Shown here: positions 1 through 5,516 of the stretch, piece after piece
How the letters are laid out: each line of letters opens with the position of its first letter
Numbering within the stretch: position 1 is the first letter of the stretch
NCBI GenBank assembly: GCA_947374505.1
Contig: CANCCE010000187.1
Location: 1 to 5,516 of the forward strand
Length of the DNA: 5,516 bases
Direction: 5' to 3'
DNA from: Comamonadaceae bacterium
Lineage (GTDB): Bacteria > Pseudomonadota > Gammaproteobacteria > Burkholderiales > Burkholderiaceae_C
Translations under genes and position numbers: made by a program
Notes under the pieces: model-generated
Databases searched by the model: none
Told to the model about the DNA's origin: nothing
Seen by the model: only the letters and a program-made list of their open reading frames with translations

Positions 1-989
1 GCGATCGTGAATGGCAGGCTATGGTCTGCTGATTCTCGGTTAGCGGGTGCCCAAGAATGAGCGTCTCCGGCCATCATCAGGAAGGCTGCGTCATGCACTT
101 CAACATGGATCTCCGAGATGGAATCTAGAGAAACGCTTCCCCTGAGAGCGATCGCGGCGTCAATCGCCGACTGACCGTGGTAACAGGCGGGATGCAGTTT
201 GAGATGGGTGCCGGCGATCAGCGGCATCACTGATGTCCCGACTTCCCAGTCGAACGAACCGATGAGTTCGAAGAAACCGCCCTTCCCTTCAACCACACCG
301 CTCGGCCCGGTGAAGCCACGACTCGCCAGCAGGGCCGCGAAAACGCCGTTGCGAGCACCATTAGGACCCGCGCACCCTTTCCACTCAGAGAGCGTGCCGC
401 GGCGTACGTTGTAGAGATGGAGGTTGGGCGCCAGGGACAGCGAGAGGGCTTGGCCGAGCTGATCAACATCCAGTCCCAGCAGGCGGCCCACGCCAACTGC
501 AGTACCGACAGCGGTGCTGGTCGCATGATCAATTGCATGCCCCTTCAACTCAACCGAGTTGCACAGGCCACAGTAGATTTCGTAGGCAACAACGATGGCG
601 GTCACAAGGCTCTGCCCGCCAAGCTCGAACGCTTCGGCGGTCGCAATCAGGGCTGCGATCATGTCCGACGGATGCCCCGCACACTTGCCAAAATGGGTGT
701 CGCTGTGGTCGAGATAGCGCACCATCGTACCGTTGGCGAAAGCCGCCATCTCGATGGAGGTGCGCTGGCCGCTGCCCCAAATACGGGCCGAAGGCTGGCC
801 GGAATAAAGCGCGGCAAACTCAAGCGTCCGCTGGCAGAACGGTTCCGGGTAGGCGGCCGCCGCGCATGCGATGCTGTCGATGATCCTGCGCCGTGTTTCG
901 TGGACCGCCACCGCAGGCAAGCCGTTGAAGTCGACGTCGATGGCATAACGCGCGAGCCGCCGTGTCGTAGCGTCTAAGTGGCCGCTCAT
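1..989 (-). CDS. MmgE/PrpD family protein (2-methylcitrate dehydratase-like), 3' end beyond window
   Basis: I translated this frame by hand from ATG at 989; it stays open to the window edge, giving 329 complete codons plus two bases. Family members have about 450-480 residues, so roughly the last quarter is outside. The family contains 2-methylcitrate dehydratase (PrpD), cis-aconitate decarboxylase (ACOD1) and iminodisuccinate epimerase, all cytosolic enzymes acting on polycarboxylates. Seen: the FANGTMVRYLDHSDTH block (84-99), GHPSD (105-109), H155 in an IDHATS segment, K204 in WKGCAGPNG, K264 in LKLHPACYHGQSA, and the family signature DHSLPF (322-327). Compared from memory with ACOD1, D94, T98, H106, H155, K204 and K264 match the active-site Asp, Thr, His, His, Lys and Lys, so an active enzyme is likely. 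No good Shine-Dalgarno precedes the start; the upstream gene's TGA ends one base before the ATG, suggesting translational coupling. The exact substrate cannot be given: no prpB or prpC is visible, so prpD is not assigned. Confidence 0.93.
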   Translation of the reverse strand, partial: MSGHLDATTRRLARYAIDVDFNGLPAVAVHETRRRIIDSIACAAAAYPEPFCQRTLEFAALYSGQPSARIWGSGQRTSIEMAAFANGTMVRYLDHSDTHFGKCAGHPSDMIAALIATAEAFELGGQSLVTAIVVAYEIYCGLCNSVELKGHAIDHATSTAVGTAVGVGRLLGLDVDQLGQALSLSLAPNLHLYNVRRGTLSEWKGCAGPNGARNGVFAALLASRGFTGPSGVVEGKGGFFELIGSFDWEVGTSVMPLIAGTHLKLHPACYHGQSAIDAAIALRGSVSLDSISEIHVEVHDAAFLMMAGDAHSWAPANRESADHSLPFTI

Positions 990-990
990 G

Positions 991-1224
991 TCACTTGGGC
1001 AAGAGCATGTCGACGATCACGCGCACCAACTCAACGTAACTGCGCAGGATCACGTAGAGGAATGCACTGGCAGCGATGCAAATCGGCACAGCCCAGGAGG
1101 ATCCGTTGACAAGCCAGATCACAGGGCCTAAAAGCAACACCCCAATACCGATAGCGGCGGCCAGCAGGTTGCCGTGCTTGACCAGAAAATGTAGCGTTCG
1201 GTAAGTGTGATTTGGATCTTCCAT
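991..1224 (-). CDS. Small two-helix membrane protein, function unknown
   Basis: This encodes 77 residues and I recognise no family. Two hydrophobic segments are visible: about 19-39 (NLLAAAIGIGVLLLGPVIWLV) and about 44-60, joined by a very short NGSS loop, so the protein should form an inner-membrane hairpin. The basic N-terminal part (R9, H12, K16, H17) and terminal K77 suggest both ends face the cytoplasm. Residues 61-75 look like an amphipathic helix with R61, E65, R68 and D72 on one face. ATG at 1224 is chosen because GAGGA lies 7 bases upstream; an in-frame TTG directly before it is only 4 bases from that site. The gene follows the Bug protein by 84 bases and ends one base before the MmgE/PrpD start, so it is probably co-translated with the latter. 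It is about half the size of TctB, the four-helix small subunit of tripartite tricarboxylate transporters, and I see no basis for calling it one. Confidence 0.75.
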   Translation of the reverse strand: MEDPNHTYRTLHFLVKHGNLLAAAIGIGVLLLGPVIWLVNGSSWAVPICIAASAFLYVILRSYVELVRVIVDMLLPK

Positions 1225-1308
1225 CAATTCATCCTCAACGCCGGTCGCAGGAACTGAAGGTCACTATGGCCGGCTTTCCACACAGTGCAGTCCATCTTTT
1301 CGAGGGAC
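1225..1308 (-). other. 84-base spacer between Bug gene and small membrane protein gene
   Basis: This gap holds the ribosome binding site for the next gene and a marginal 23-codon reading frame (1295-1224). I see no T-tailed GC-rich hairpin and no convincing promoter. The only inverted repeat found is a 5-base GCCGG/CCGGC pair about 25 bases apart. Read-through from the upstream gene is therefore the simplest assumption. Confidence 0.45.
1232..1236 (-). promoter_or_regulatory. Ribosome binding site of the small membrane protein gene
   Basis: On the minus strand GAGGA lies 7 bases before ATG at 1224. This favours that ATG over the TTG immediately upstream of it. Confidence 0.6.
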
Positions 1309-2295
1309 TCAATCGAGGCGCAGGTTCAGGCGCTTCACGAGGTCACTCCATTTGCTGTGTTCGCGGGCAAGAAATTCCGCAAACTGTTCGGAGCTTCCCC
1401 CTTCAATACTGATGCCTTCACCAGCGACACGGACTGCGTACTCTGAACTTCGAAGAACCTTGTTGACATCCCGATTGATGGCGAGCACGACGGCCTCCGG
1501 CGTTCCGTCCGGTACCAGCAAACCGTAGGCGAGCGAGGACTCGAAGCCAGGAAGGGTCTCGCTGACCGTGGCAACGCCAGGTAGCAAAGGTTGGCGACTC
1601 AGCCCCGACAAGGCAATGCCACGCACCCGGCCACCCTTGATCTGGGCGACGGCCGAAGGGACGCTGTCAAAGAATAGCTGGATCTCGTTGGTCAGCAGCG
1701 CGGTGTTCGTTTGCGAGTTTCCCCGGTATGGAATCAGCGTCAGGTCAATTCGTGCCTGCTGCTTGAGCAACTCACCGGTGAGGTGCTGAGTGGTTCCGAT
1801 GCCACCGGAACCGTAATTGATGGAACCTGGCTTGTCCTTCGCCGCCTTGACCAGGTCGGCAACGGATCGAAACGGACTGGCCGATGGAACAAGTAGAACC
1901 AGCGGCGTATCAATCAGTTTGATGACAGGCGCGAAGTCCTTCGCCTGGTACGGAAGCTTCTTGTAGATCAGCGGATTGATGGCGATCATCGGGTGCGTGG
2001 CAAACAGGATCGTGTGTCCATCAGCCTTCGCACGAGCCACGTTCGCGGCCGCGACGGCTCCGCCGGCCCCGGCCACGTTGTCCACCAGGATCGGCTGCGT
2101 CCACACCTGACGAAGCCGGTCTGCGAGCATTCGGGCCTGCATGTCCGAACCACCCCCCGGAGGAAACGGTACGACTAAGCGAACCGGACGCGTCGGAAAA
2201 TCAACCGTATCTGCTTGCGCAGCGGCGCAAGTCATGGCCAAAGCGGCTAACAGTGCCGTCAGGGCGGTACAAATCGTATGGCCTGAAAACTTCAT
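1309..2295 (-). CDS. Bug/TctC-family periplasmic solute-binding protein
   Basis: This complete 328-residue protein belongs to the Bug (Bordetella uptake gene) family, the binding subunits of tripartite tricarboxylate transporters. They capture carboxylates or related small molecules in the periplasm, and many are orphans without adjacent TctA/TctB. A Sec signal peptide is visible: K2, a hydrophobic core at about 8-22, and probable cleavage after AQA at 28. C23 does not sit in a proper lipobox, so it is not called a lipoprotein. Family blocks are FPTRPVRLVVPFPPGGGSD (33-51), the ligand-loop region NYGSGGIGTTQHLTGELL (160-177), IPYRGNSQT (188-196) and FFDSVPSAVAQIKGGRVRGI (208-227). ATG at 2295 is preferred because GGGAG lies 6 bases upstream and it gives a clean signal peptide. 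The ATG at 2301 abuts that site, and a start further upstream would overlap the preceding gene. The gene sits 22 bases after the hydratase/dehydrogenase gene, so an operon is likely. The ligand cannot be named. Confidence 0.95.
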   Translation of the reverse strand: MKFSGHTICTALTALLAALAMTCAAAQADTVDFPTRPVRLVVPFPPGGGSDMQARMLADRLRQVWTQPILVDNVAGAGGAVAAANVARAKADGHTILFATHPMIAINPLIYKKLPYQAKDFAPVIKLIDTPLVLLVPSASPFRSVADLVKAAKDKPGSINYGSGGIGTTQHLTGELLKQQARIDLTLIPYRGNSQTNTALLTNEIQLFFDSVPSAVAQIKGGRVRGIALSGLSRQPLLPGVATVSETLPGFESSLAYGLLVPDGTPEAVVLAINRDVNKVLRSSEYAVRVAGEGISIEGGSSEQFAEFLAREHSKWSDLVKRLNLRLD

Positions 2296-2301
2296 GTGCA
2301 T

Positions 2302-2306
2302 CTCCC
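2302..2306 (-). promoter_or_regulatory. Ribosome binding site deciding the Bug-protein start
   Basis: On the minus strand GGGAG lies 6 bases before ATG at 2295 and touches the other in-frame ATG at 2301. It therefore selects 2295 as the start. It sits in the 22-base gap after the TAA of the upstream gene. Confidence 0.65.
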
Positions 2307-2317
2307 AATATCTCCAG

Positions 2318-4426
2318 TTACGACTGCGGCCCGGCATCTCTCAAGCGAGTGCCAGACTCGGCCACCCGAGCCAGCAGTGGACTTGGTTCCCAGCGTTTTC
2401 CGTATCTTTCGTGCCATTCAGTCACCTGCCGGTGAATCGGCGCAGCACCAATGGTGTCAGCCCAGTACATCAAACCACCGCGGTGGCGCGGAAAACCGAA
2501 TCCGTACAGCCACATCACATCGATATCACTCGCACGGTAGGCCCTCCCCTCATCAAGAATGCGGCAGGCTTCATTCACTGAAGCGAACAGGAGTCGATGC
2601 AGAATCTCCTCATCCGAAAAAGTGCGCTGCGCGATCCCGAACTCCCGGGCGACTGAAGCTATCACCTCTTTGACAAGATCGTCCGGATGGGGCGTGCGAT
2701 CACCGTCTTTGTACCGGTACCACCCGGCCCCTGTCTTCTGCCCCTTGCGTCCCATCTCGACAAGCCGGTCAGGAACGTGCAACTTCCGGTAGGAGGGATC
2801 GGCAGCGGCCCGCCGCTGACGGCCCTCATAACTGACATCGAGGCCGGACATGTCATTGACCGCGAAAAATCCCATGGGATAACCGAAAGCGACCAGGATC
2901 CTGTCTACCTGCTCGGGCATTGCCCCCTCTTCGAGCATCAGCATCATCTCAGTCATCAGAGATGTGCGGCTGCGGTTTGCAACAAAGCCGTCACAGGAGC
3001 CAGCAACAGCACCTATCTTGCCAAGGTCACGCGCCATCTTCATCGTCCGGGCGATCGTCGCAGGCGCCGTCTGAGTTCCCCGAACGACCTCGCAGAGTTT
3101 CATCACGTTGGCAGGTGCAAAAAAATGCGCGCCGGCAACATCAGCCGGTCGCTTGGTGGCCTGCGCCATGATGTCGATATCGATGGCCGATGAATTCGAG
3201 AGCAGCAACGCGCCGGGCTTCATCACGTCATCTAGCTTGCGAAATATCGCCTGCTTCAAGTCAACGCGCTCGAAGACCGCCTCGATCACTGCATCGCAAT
3301 CCGAGATGTCAGCGTAGTCAACGACGCCCTGTATCTTGGCCAAACGCGCATCCATCTCGGACTGGCTGATGCTTCCACGTTTGACACTGACAGCGTAGTT
3401 GTCACGAATGCGCTTCATTCCTTTGTCTAGGGCCTCGTGAGTGACGTCGAGGAGCTTCACGGGGGTACCAACATCGGCGAATGCCATGGCGATACCACTG
3501 CCCATGGTGCCCGCACCAATCACAGCCGCAGAAGACACTGGCTCGGGCTTGGGCACGTTTGAGGCACCGGGAATCTTGGCAGCCTCGCGCTCAGCAAAGA
3601 ATGCGTAGCGCAAAGCTTTGGCTTCTTCGGAATTTTCAAGCTCGGCAAACAACGTCTGCTCTAGCGCAAGCCCCTCTTCGAACGAACCCTTGACGGCCGC
3701 CTCGATCAATGCAATGGCGTGCATCGGCGCCTTCTGGTGACGGGATTTTCGAGTGTGAAATTTTCGCGCATCGTCAAACGCAAGTGCCTGATCACCGGCC
3801 TGCTCGATCTTTTCACTCAAGAGGTGAGCACGAGGCAGTGGTTTGACGATGGCCACTCGCGCAGCGAACCGCACGGACGCGGCAAGGAAATCCGGCTCAT
3901 CGACGATCTCGTCGATGATGCCGATGCGCTGCGCTTCGTACGCGCCAACATGCCGACCCGTTGTAATGATGTCGAGCGCCGCTTCAGGTCCGACCAGGTG
4001 AGTCAACCTCTGGGTACCGCCACCTCCGGGCACGATACCGAGTAAAACTTCGGGCAGCCCCACCTTGGCCTCAGGCGTCGAAATTCGGTAATGACAGGCC
4101 AGCGCATGCTCCAAGCCGCCCCCAAGCGCATACCCGCAAATCGCAGCCACAACGGGCTTGGCACTCGCATCGATCGCCGCGGCACTGGTACGGGTGGACA
4201 CCGGACGTACGCCGCCAAACTGCCGTATATCAGCGCCCGCCATGAAATTTCGGCCTTCACCGATCAGGACGAAAGCTTCAACAGCTGAATCCGCGTTGCC
4301 CTGTGCCAAAGCATCGATGATGCCCTCACGTACTCCCGGGCCTAACGCATTAACAGGTGGGTTGTCGATAGAAATCACCGCCACATTGCCGGTGACGCGA
4401 TACTTCACAACTTGCTTTTCGCTCAT
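2318..4426 (-). CDS. Bifunctional enoyl-CoA hydratase / 3-hydroxyacyl-CoA dehydrogenase (FadB/FadJ/MFE1-like)
   Basis: This 702-residue cytosolic beta-oxidation enzyme hydrates 2-enoyl-CoA and oxidises the (S)-3-hydroxyacyl-CoA with NAD+. The N-terminal crotonase domain (about 1-190) has the oxyanion-hole segment FMAGADI (61-67), GGGLE with Glu106, and GLPEVLLGIVPGGGGTQRL with Glu126; these match the two catalytic glutamates of FadB (Glu119 and Glu139 in E. coli). A linker leads to the NAD-binding dehydrogenase domain with GAGTMG (304-309), SNSS (410-413), HFFAPANVMKLCEV (434-447; His434 and Glu446, the 12-residue spacing of the His-Glu dyad) and CDGFVANR with Asn484. The C-terminal 3HCDH repeats include GQKTGAGWYRYKDGDRT (562-578) and YGFGFPRHRGG (641-651). 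Length and HFFxPAxVM resemble the monomeric peroxisomal MFE1-type branch more than FadB's HFFNPV. Start ATG 4426 has GGAAGA 7 bases upstream; in-frame TTG 4453 and ATG 4441 lack this. No thiolase partner is visible. Chain length and natural substrate are unknown. Confidence 0.95.
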   Translation of the reverse strand: MSEKQVVKYRVTGNVAVISIDNPPVNALGPGVREGIIDALAQGNADSAVEAFVLIGEGRNFMAGADIRQFGGVRPVSTRTSAAAIDASAKPVVAAICGYALGGGLEHALACHYRISTPEAKVGLPEVLLGIVPGGGGTQRLTHLVGPEAALDIITTGRHVGAYEAQRIGIIDEIVDEPDFLAASVRFAARVAIVKPLPRAHLLSEKIEQAGDQALAFDDARKFHTRKSRHQKAPMHAIALIEAAVKGSFEEGLALEQTLFAELENSEEAKALRYAFFAEREAAKIPGASNVPKPEPVSSAAVIGAGTMGSGIAMAFADVGTPVKLLDVTHEALDKGMKRIRDNYAVSVKRGSISQSEMDARLAKIQGVVDYADISDCDAVIEAVFERVDLKQAIFRKLDDVMKPGALLLSNSSAIDIDIMAQATKRPADVAGAHFFAPANVMKLCEVVRGTQTAPATIARTMKMARDLGKIGAVAGSCDGFVANRSRTSLMTEMMLMLEEGAMPEQVDRILVAFGYPMGFFAVNDMSGLDVSYEGRQRRAAADPSYRKLHVPDRLVEMGRKGQKTGAGWYRYKDGDRTPHPDDLVKEVIASVAREFGIAQRTFSDEEILHRLLFASVNEACRILDEGRAYRASDIDVMWLYGFGFPRHRGGLMYWADTIGAAPIHRQVTEWHERYGKRWEPSPLLARVAESGTRLRDAGPQS

Positions 4427-4433
4427 GATCGTT

Positions 4434-4439
4434 TCTTCC
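4434..4439 (-). promoter_or_regulatory. Ribosome binding site of the hydratase/dehydrogenase gene
   Basis: On the minus strand GGAAGA lies 7 bases before ATG at 4426. This supports that start over the in-frame TTG at 4453 and ATG at 4441. Confidence 0.6.
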
Positions 4440-4487
4440 ATCTTCAACTTCAAAAGATGTTAGCACGGTTCTACCAGTGGGCATCTA

Positions 4488-4502
4488 TTTCACTGAGTGA
4501 AA
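4488..4502. promoter_or_regulatory. 15-base perfect palindrome, possible operator
   Basis: TTTCACT-G-AGTGAAA has two 7-base arms around one central base. A single-base loop cannot form as an RNA hairpin with full arms, so a dimeric DNA-binding protein site is a better reading than a terminator. It lies 62 bases upstream of the hydratase/dehydrogenase start. Its regulator is unknown. Confidence 0.4.
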
Positions 4503-4530
4503 CCTTTACAGCTTGTTGTATCGAGCGAAA

Positions 4531-4541
4531 AAAGTCACTTT
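4531..4541. promoter_or_regulatory. 11-base palindrome sharing the TCACT half-site
   Basis: AAAGT-C-ACTTT is perfect over 5-base arms and contains TCACT, the same half-site as the flanking palindromes. It is short and AT-rich, so chance is possible. Its value comes from the cluster rather than from itself. Confidence 0.25.
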
Positions 4542-4560
4542 AGCGTTGACCTGCAGACCA

Positions 4561-4576
4561 TCACTTACCGTAGTGA
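4561..4576. promoter_or_regulatory. TCACT-N6-AGTGA inverted repeat
   Basis: Five-base arms TCACT and AGTGA are separated by TACCGT. The right arm extends to AGTGAAA, identical to the right arm of the 15-base palindrome at 4488-4502. The spacer (6 bases) differs from that site's (1 base), so one protein binding both identically is not assured. Confidence 0.3.
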
Positions 4577-4616
4577 AAAACGGCTTCACGTTTTCGCGCG
4601 TCGTGTGACTGGCCGA

Positions 4617-5516
4617 TCAGTCCTCTGCCTTGATGTTGGTCGCCTTGATGAGCTCGCCCCAACGCTTGTAATCTTGGGCCAGAAAACTGCTCATCTCAGC
4701 AGTGCTGGATGTGATCGGGTCAGCGCCATTGGCAATGAAGCGCTCGCGAACCTCAGGTACCCTCATCAGCTTGGTGACTTCACTGTTCAGCCTTTCGGCG
4801 ATGTCCTTCGGGATCCCTGCGGGGCCGACGAGGCCATACCAACCCGATCCCGCCCCCAACTCCGGAAAACCGGCTTCGCCGAATGTGGGAACTTCGGGCA
4901 AAAGGGATGAGCGTTTAGCGCCGGTCACAGCATGAGCACGCAGCTTACCGCTCTTGATAAAGGGAAGTGCGGCGACAACCGTCGGCATTGACATGTCGAC
5001 ATGACCGGCCATCAGGTCAGTCAATGCGGGGCCAGAACCTTTGTAGGCGACATTTTCGAATTTGACCTTCGCCGCACGCTGGAGCAGCTCGCCAGCCAGG
5101 TGTCCCGGTGCAGCCTGACCGGTGGTGGCCTGGGTCATCGGATTGCTCCTGGACCTGGCCAGTGCAAGCAGCTCCCGAAGATCCTTCGCCTGAACGGCAG
5201 GACTTGTCACCAGCACATTGGCAACGTTGGCGATCATGGAAATGGCAGTGAAGTTCTTGATGGGGTCGAGCTTGTTGCGGGTATACAAATATGGGTTAGT
5301 CGTCAATCCCATCGATGTGAGCAGGAGCGTGTAGCCGTCAGGGGGCGTGGCTGTCGCAATTCCTGCAGCCAGCAGGCCATTAGCGCCCGGACGATTTTCA
5401 ACCACCACGGGCTGCCCCAGGGCGTCTGTGAGCTTCTGCCCCACCAAGCGGGCAATGAAGTCAGTGGATCCGCCAGGCGGGAAGCCGAGCAGCATCGTGA
5501 TGGACTTTTGCGGGTA
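4617..5516 (-). CDS. Bug/TctC-family periplasmic solute-binding protein, 5' end beyond window
   Basis: The frame is open to the right edge, giving 299 residues. The internal ATG at 5495 is not the start: seven further codons upstream read YPQKSIT, which with the following residues form the usual mature N-terminus of Bug proteins leading into GFPPGGSTD (11-19). Only the signal peptide and start codon, perhaps 25-35 residues, should be missing. Other family blocks are VVVENRPGANG (37-47), FENVAYKGSGPALTDLMAGH (153-172), LPEVPTFGEAGFPEL (206-220) and GPAGIPKDIAERLN (231-244). Two loops are unusual: the normal glycine/serine-rich ligand loop reads TQATTGQAAPGHLAGE (128-143), and the common FDS/FDN after the DxM stretch is replaced by DMSMPT (174-179). 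This suggests a ligand different from that of the second Bug protein. It is a periplasmic carboxylate-type binder by family; the ligand is not identifiable. A 190-base gap separates it from the next gene, so it may or may not share that transcript. Confidence 0.94.
   Translation of the reverse strand, partial: YPQKSITMLLGFPPGGSTDFIARLVGQKLTDALGQPVVVENRPGANGLLAAGIATATPPDGYTLLLTSMGLTTNPYLYTRNKLDPIKNFTAISMIANVANVLVTSPAVQAKDLRELLALARSRSNPMTQATTGQAAPGHLAGELLQRAAKVKFENVAYKGSGPALTDLMAGHVDMSMPTVVAALPFIKSGKLRAHAVTGAKRSSLLPEVPTFGEAGFPELGAGSGWYGLVGPAGIPKDIAERLNSEVTKLMRVPEVRERFIANGADPITSSTAEMSSFLAQDYKRWGELIKATNIKAED

Larger units (their letters stand above)
4427..4616 (-). promoter_or_regulatory. 190-base spacer, probable control region of the downstream genes
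   Basis: This is the longest non-coding stretch in the window and looks more AT-rich than its flanks. It lies between the TGA of the right-hand Bug gene and the hydratase/dehydrogenase start. It holds three short palindromes (annotated separately) and a ribosome binding site. I found no convincing sigma70 promoter: the best pair on the minus strand is TGTAAA, 17 bases, TAGATG, each hexamer matching only 3 of 6 consensus positions. I saw no GC-rich hairpin with a T tail, so there is no clear terminator for the upstream gene. Regulation from here is inferred from the gap size and the palindromes. Confidence 0.45.

Noticed and set aside
417..977. Plus-strand open frame of 186 codons
   Set aside because: It lies entirely antisense to the MmgE/PrpD gene, whose minus-strand frame carries clear family motifs; the plus-strand product has no recognisable features.
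1240..1274. GCCGG/CCGGC inverted repeat in the 84-base spacer
   Set aside because: It has five-base arms with a 25-base loop and no T tail; it is likely chance in GC-rich DNA.
2227..2229. Lipoprotein reading of Cys23 in the complete Bug protein
   Set aside because: The residues before it (A-M-T) do not fit a lipobox, and AQA at 26-28 gives a normal signal peptidase I site.
2141..2581. Plus-strand open frame of 146 codons, and other plus-strand frames across the window
   Set aside because: They are antisense to well-supported minus-strand genes and look like shadows of their high-GC codon pattern.
4451..4453. TTG at 4453 as the hydratase/dehydrogenase start
   Set aside because: It adds nine residues of low-complexity MKLKMEETI type and bypasses the well-placed GGAAGA before ATG 4426.
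4531..4541. AAAGTGAC followed by a run of T on the minus strand as an intrinsic terminator
   Set aside because: The arms leave a one-base loop, so only about three A-T pairs could form in RNA.
4573..4589. GTGAA/TTCAC hairpin as terminator of the right-hand Bug gene
   Set aside because: The stem is 5 bases, not GC-rich, and has no T tract after it on the minus strand.
5493..5495. ATG at 5495 as the start of the right-hand Bug gene
   Set aside because: The upstream codons to the window edge encode the conserved YPxK mature N-terminus, and starting here would leave no signal peptide.

Overview
The window is a single co-directional block on the minus strand from what looks like a catabolic gene cluster of a betaproteobacterium, most likely Burkholderiales (Alcaligenaceae, Comamonadaceae or similar). 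I infer the taxon from two Bug/TctC-type periplasmic solute-binding proteins, a family greatly expanded in those bacteria, together with an MmgE/PrpD protein, a FadB-like enzyme and moderately high GC with tight gene packing. Species cannot be told from this sequence alone.

In transcription order (right to left): (1) 5516-4617, a Bug-family binding protein whose start and signal peptide lie beyond the right edge. (2) 4616-4427, a 190-base spacer with clustered TCACT/AGTGA half-sites and palindromes, the only roomy place for a promoter or operators. (3) 4426-2318, a 702-residue bifunctional enoyl-CoA hydratase/3-hydroxyacyl-CoA dehydrogenase with both active sites recognisable. (4) After 22 bases, 2295-1309, a second, complete Bug-family binding protein with a signal peptide. 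(5) After 84 bases, 1224-991, a 77-residue protein of no recognised family with two membrane segments and an amphipathic tail. (6) After one base, 989 to beyond the left edge, an MmgE/PrpD-family protein (329 complete codons visible, the C-terminal part missing).

Read together, the genes suggest capture of one or two carboxylate-type solutes in the periplasm and their breakdown by a PrpD-fold dehydratase (or isomerase/decarboxylase) and a CoA-dependent hydratase/dehydrogenase. No TctA/TctB membrane subunits, CoA ligase or transferase, thiolase or regulator is visible, so the substrate and the full pathway cannot be fixed from this window. No RNA genes, mobile elements, CRISPR arrays or long repeats were seen. 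The points most worth following are the small membrane protein coupled to the PrpD-like gene, the half-site cluster in the spacer, and the unassigned pathway.
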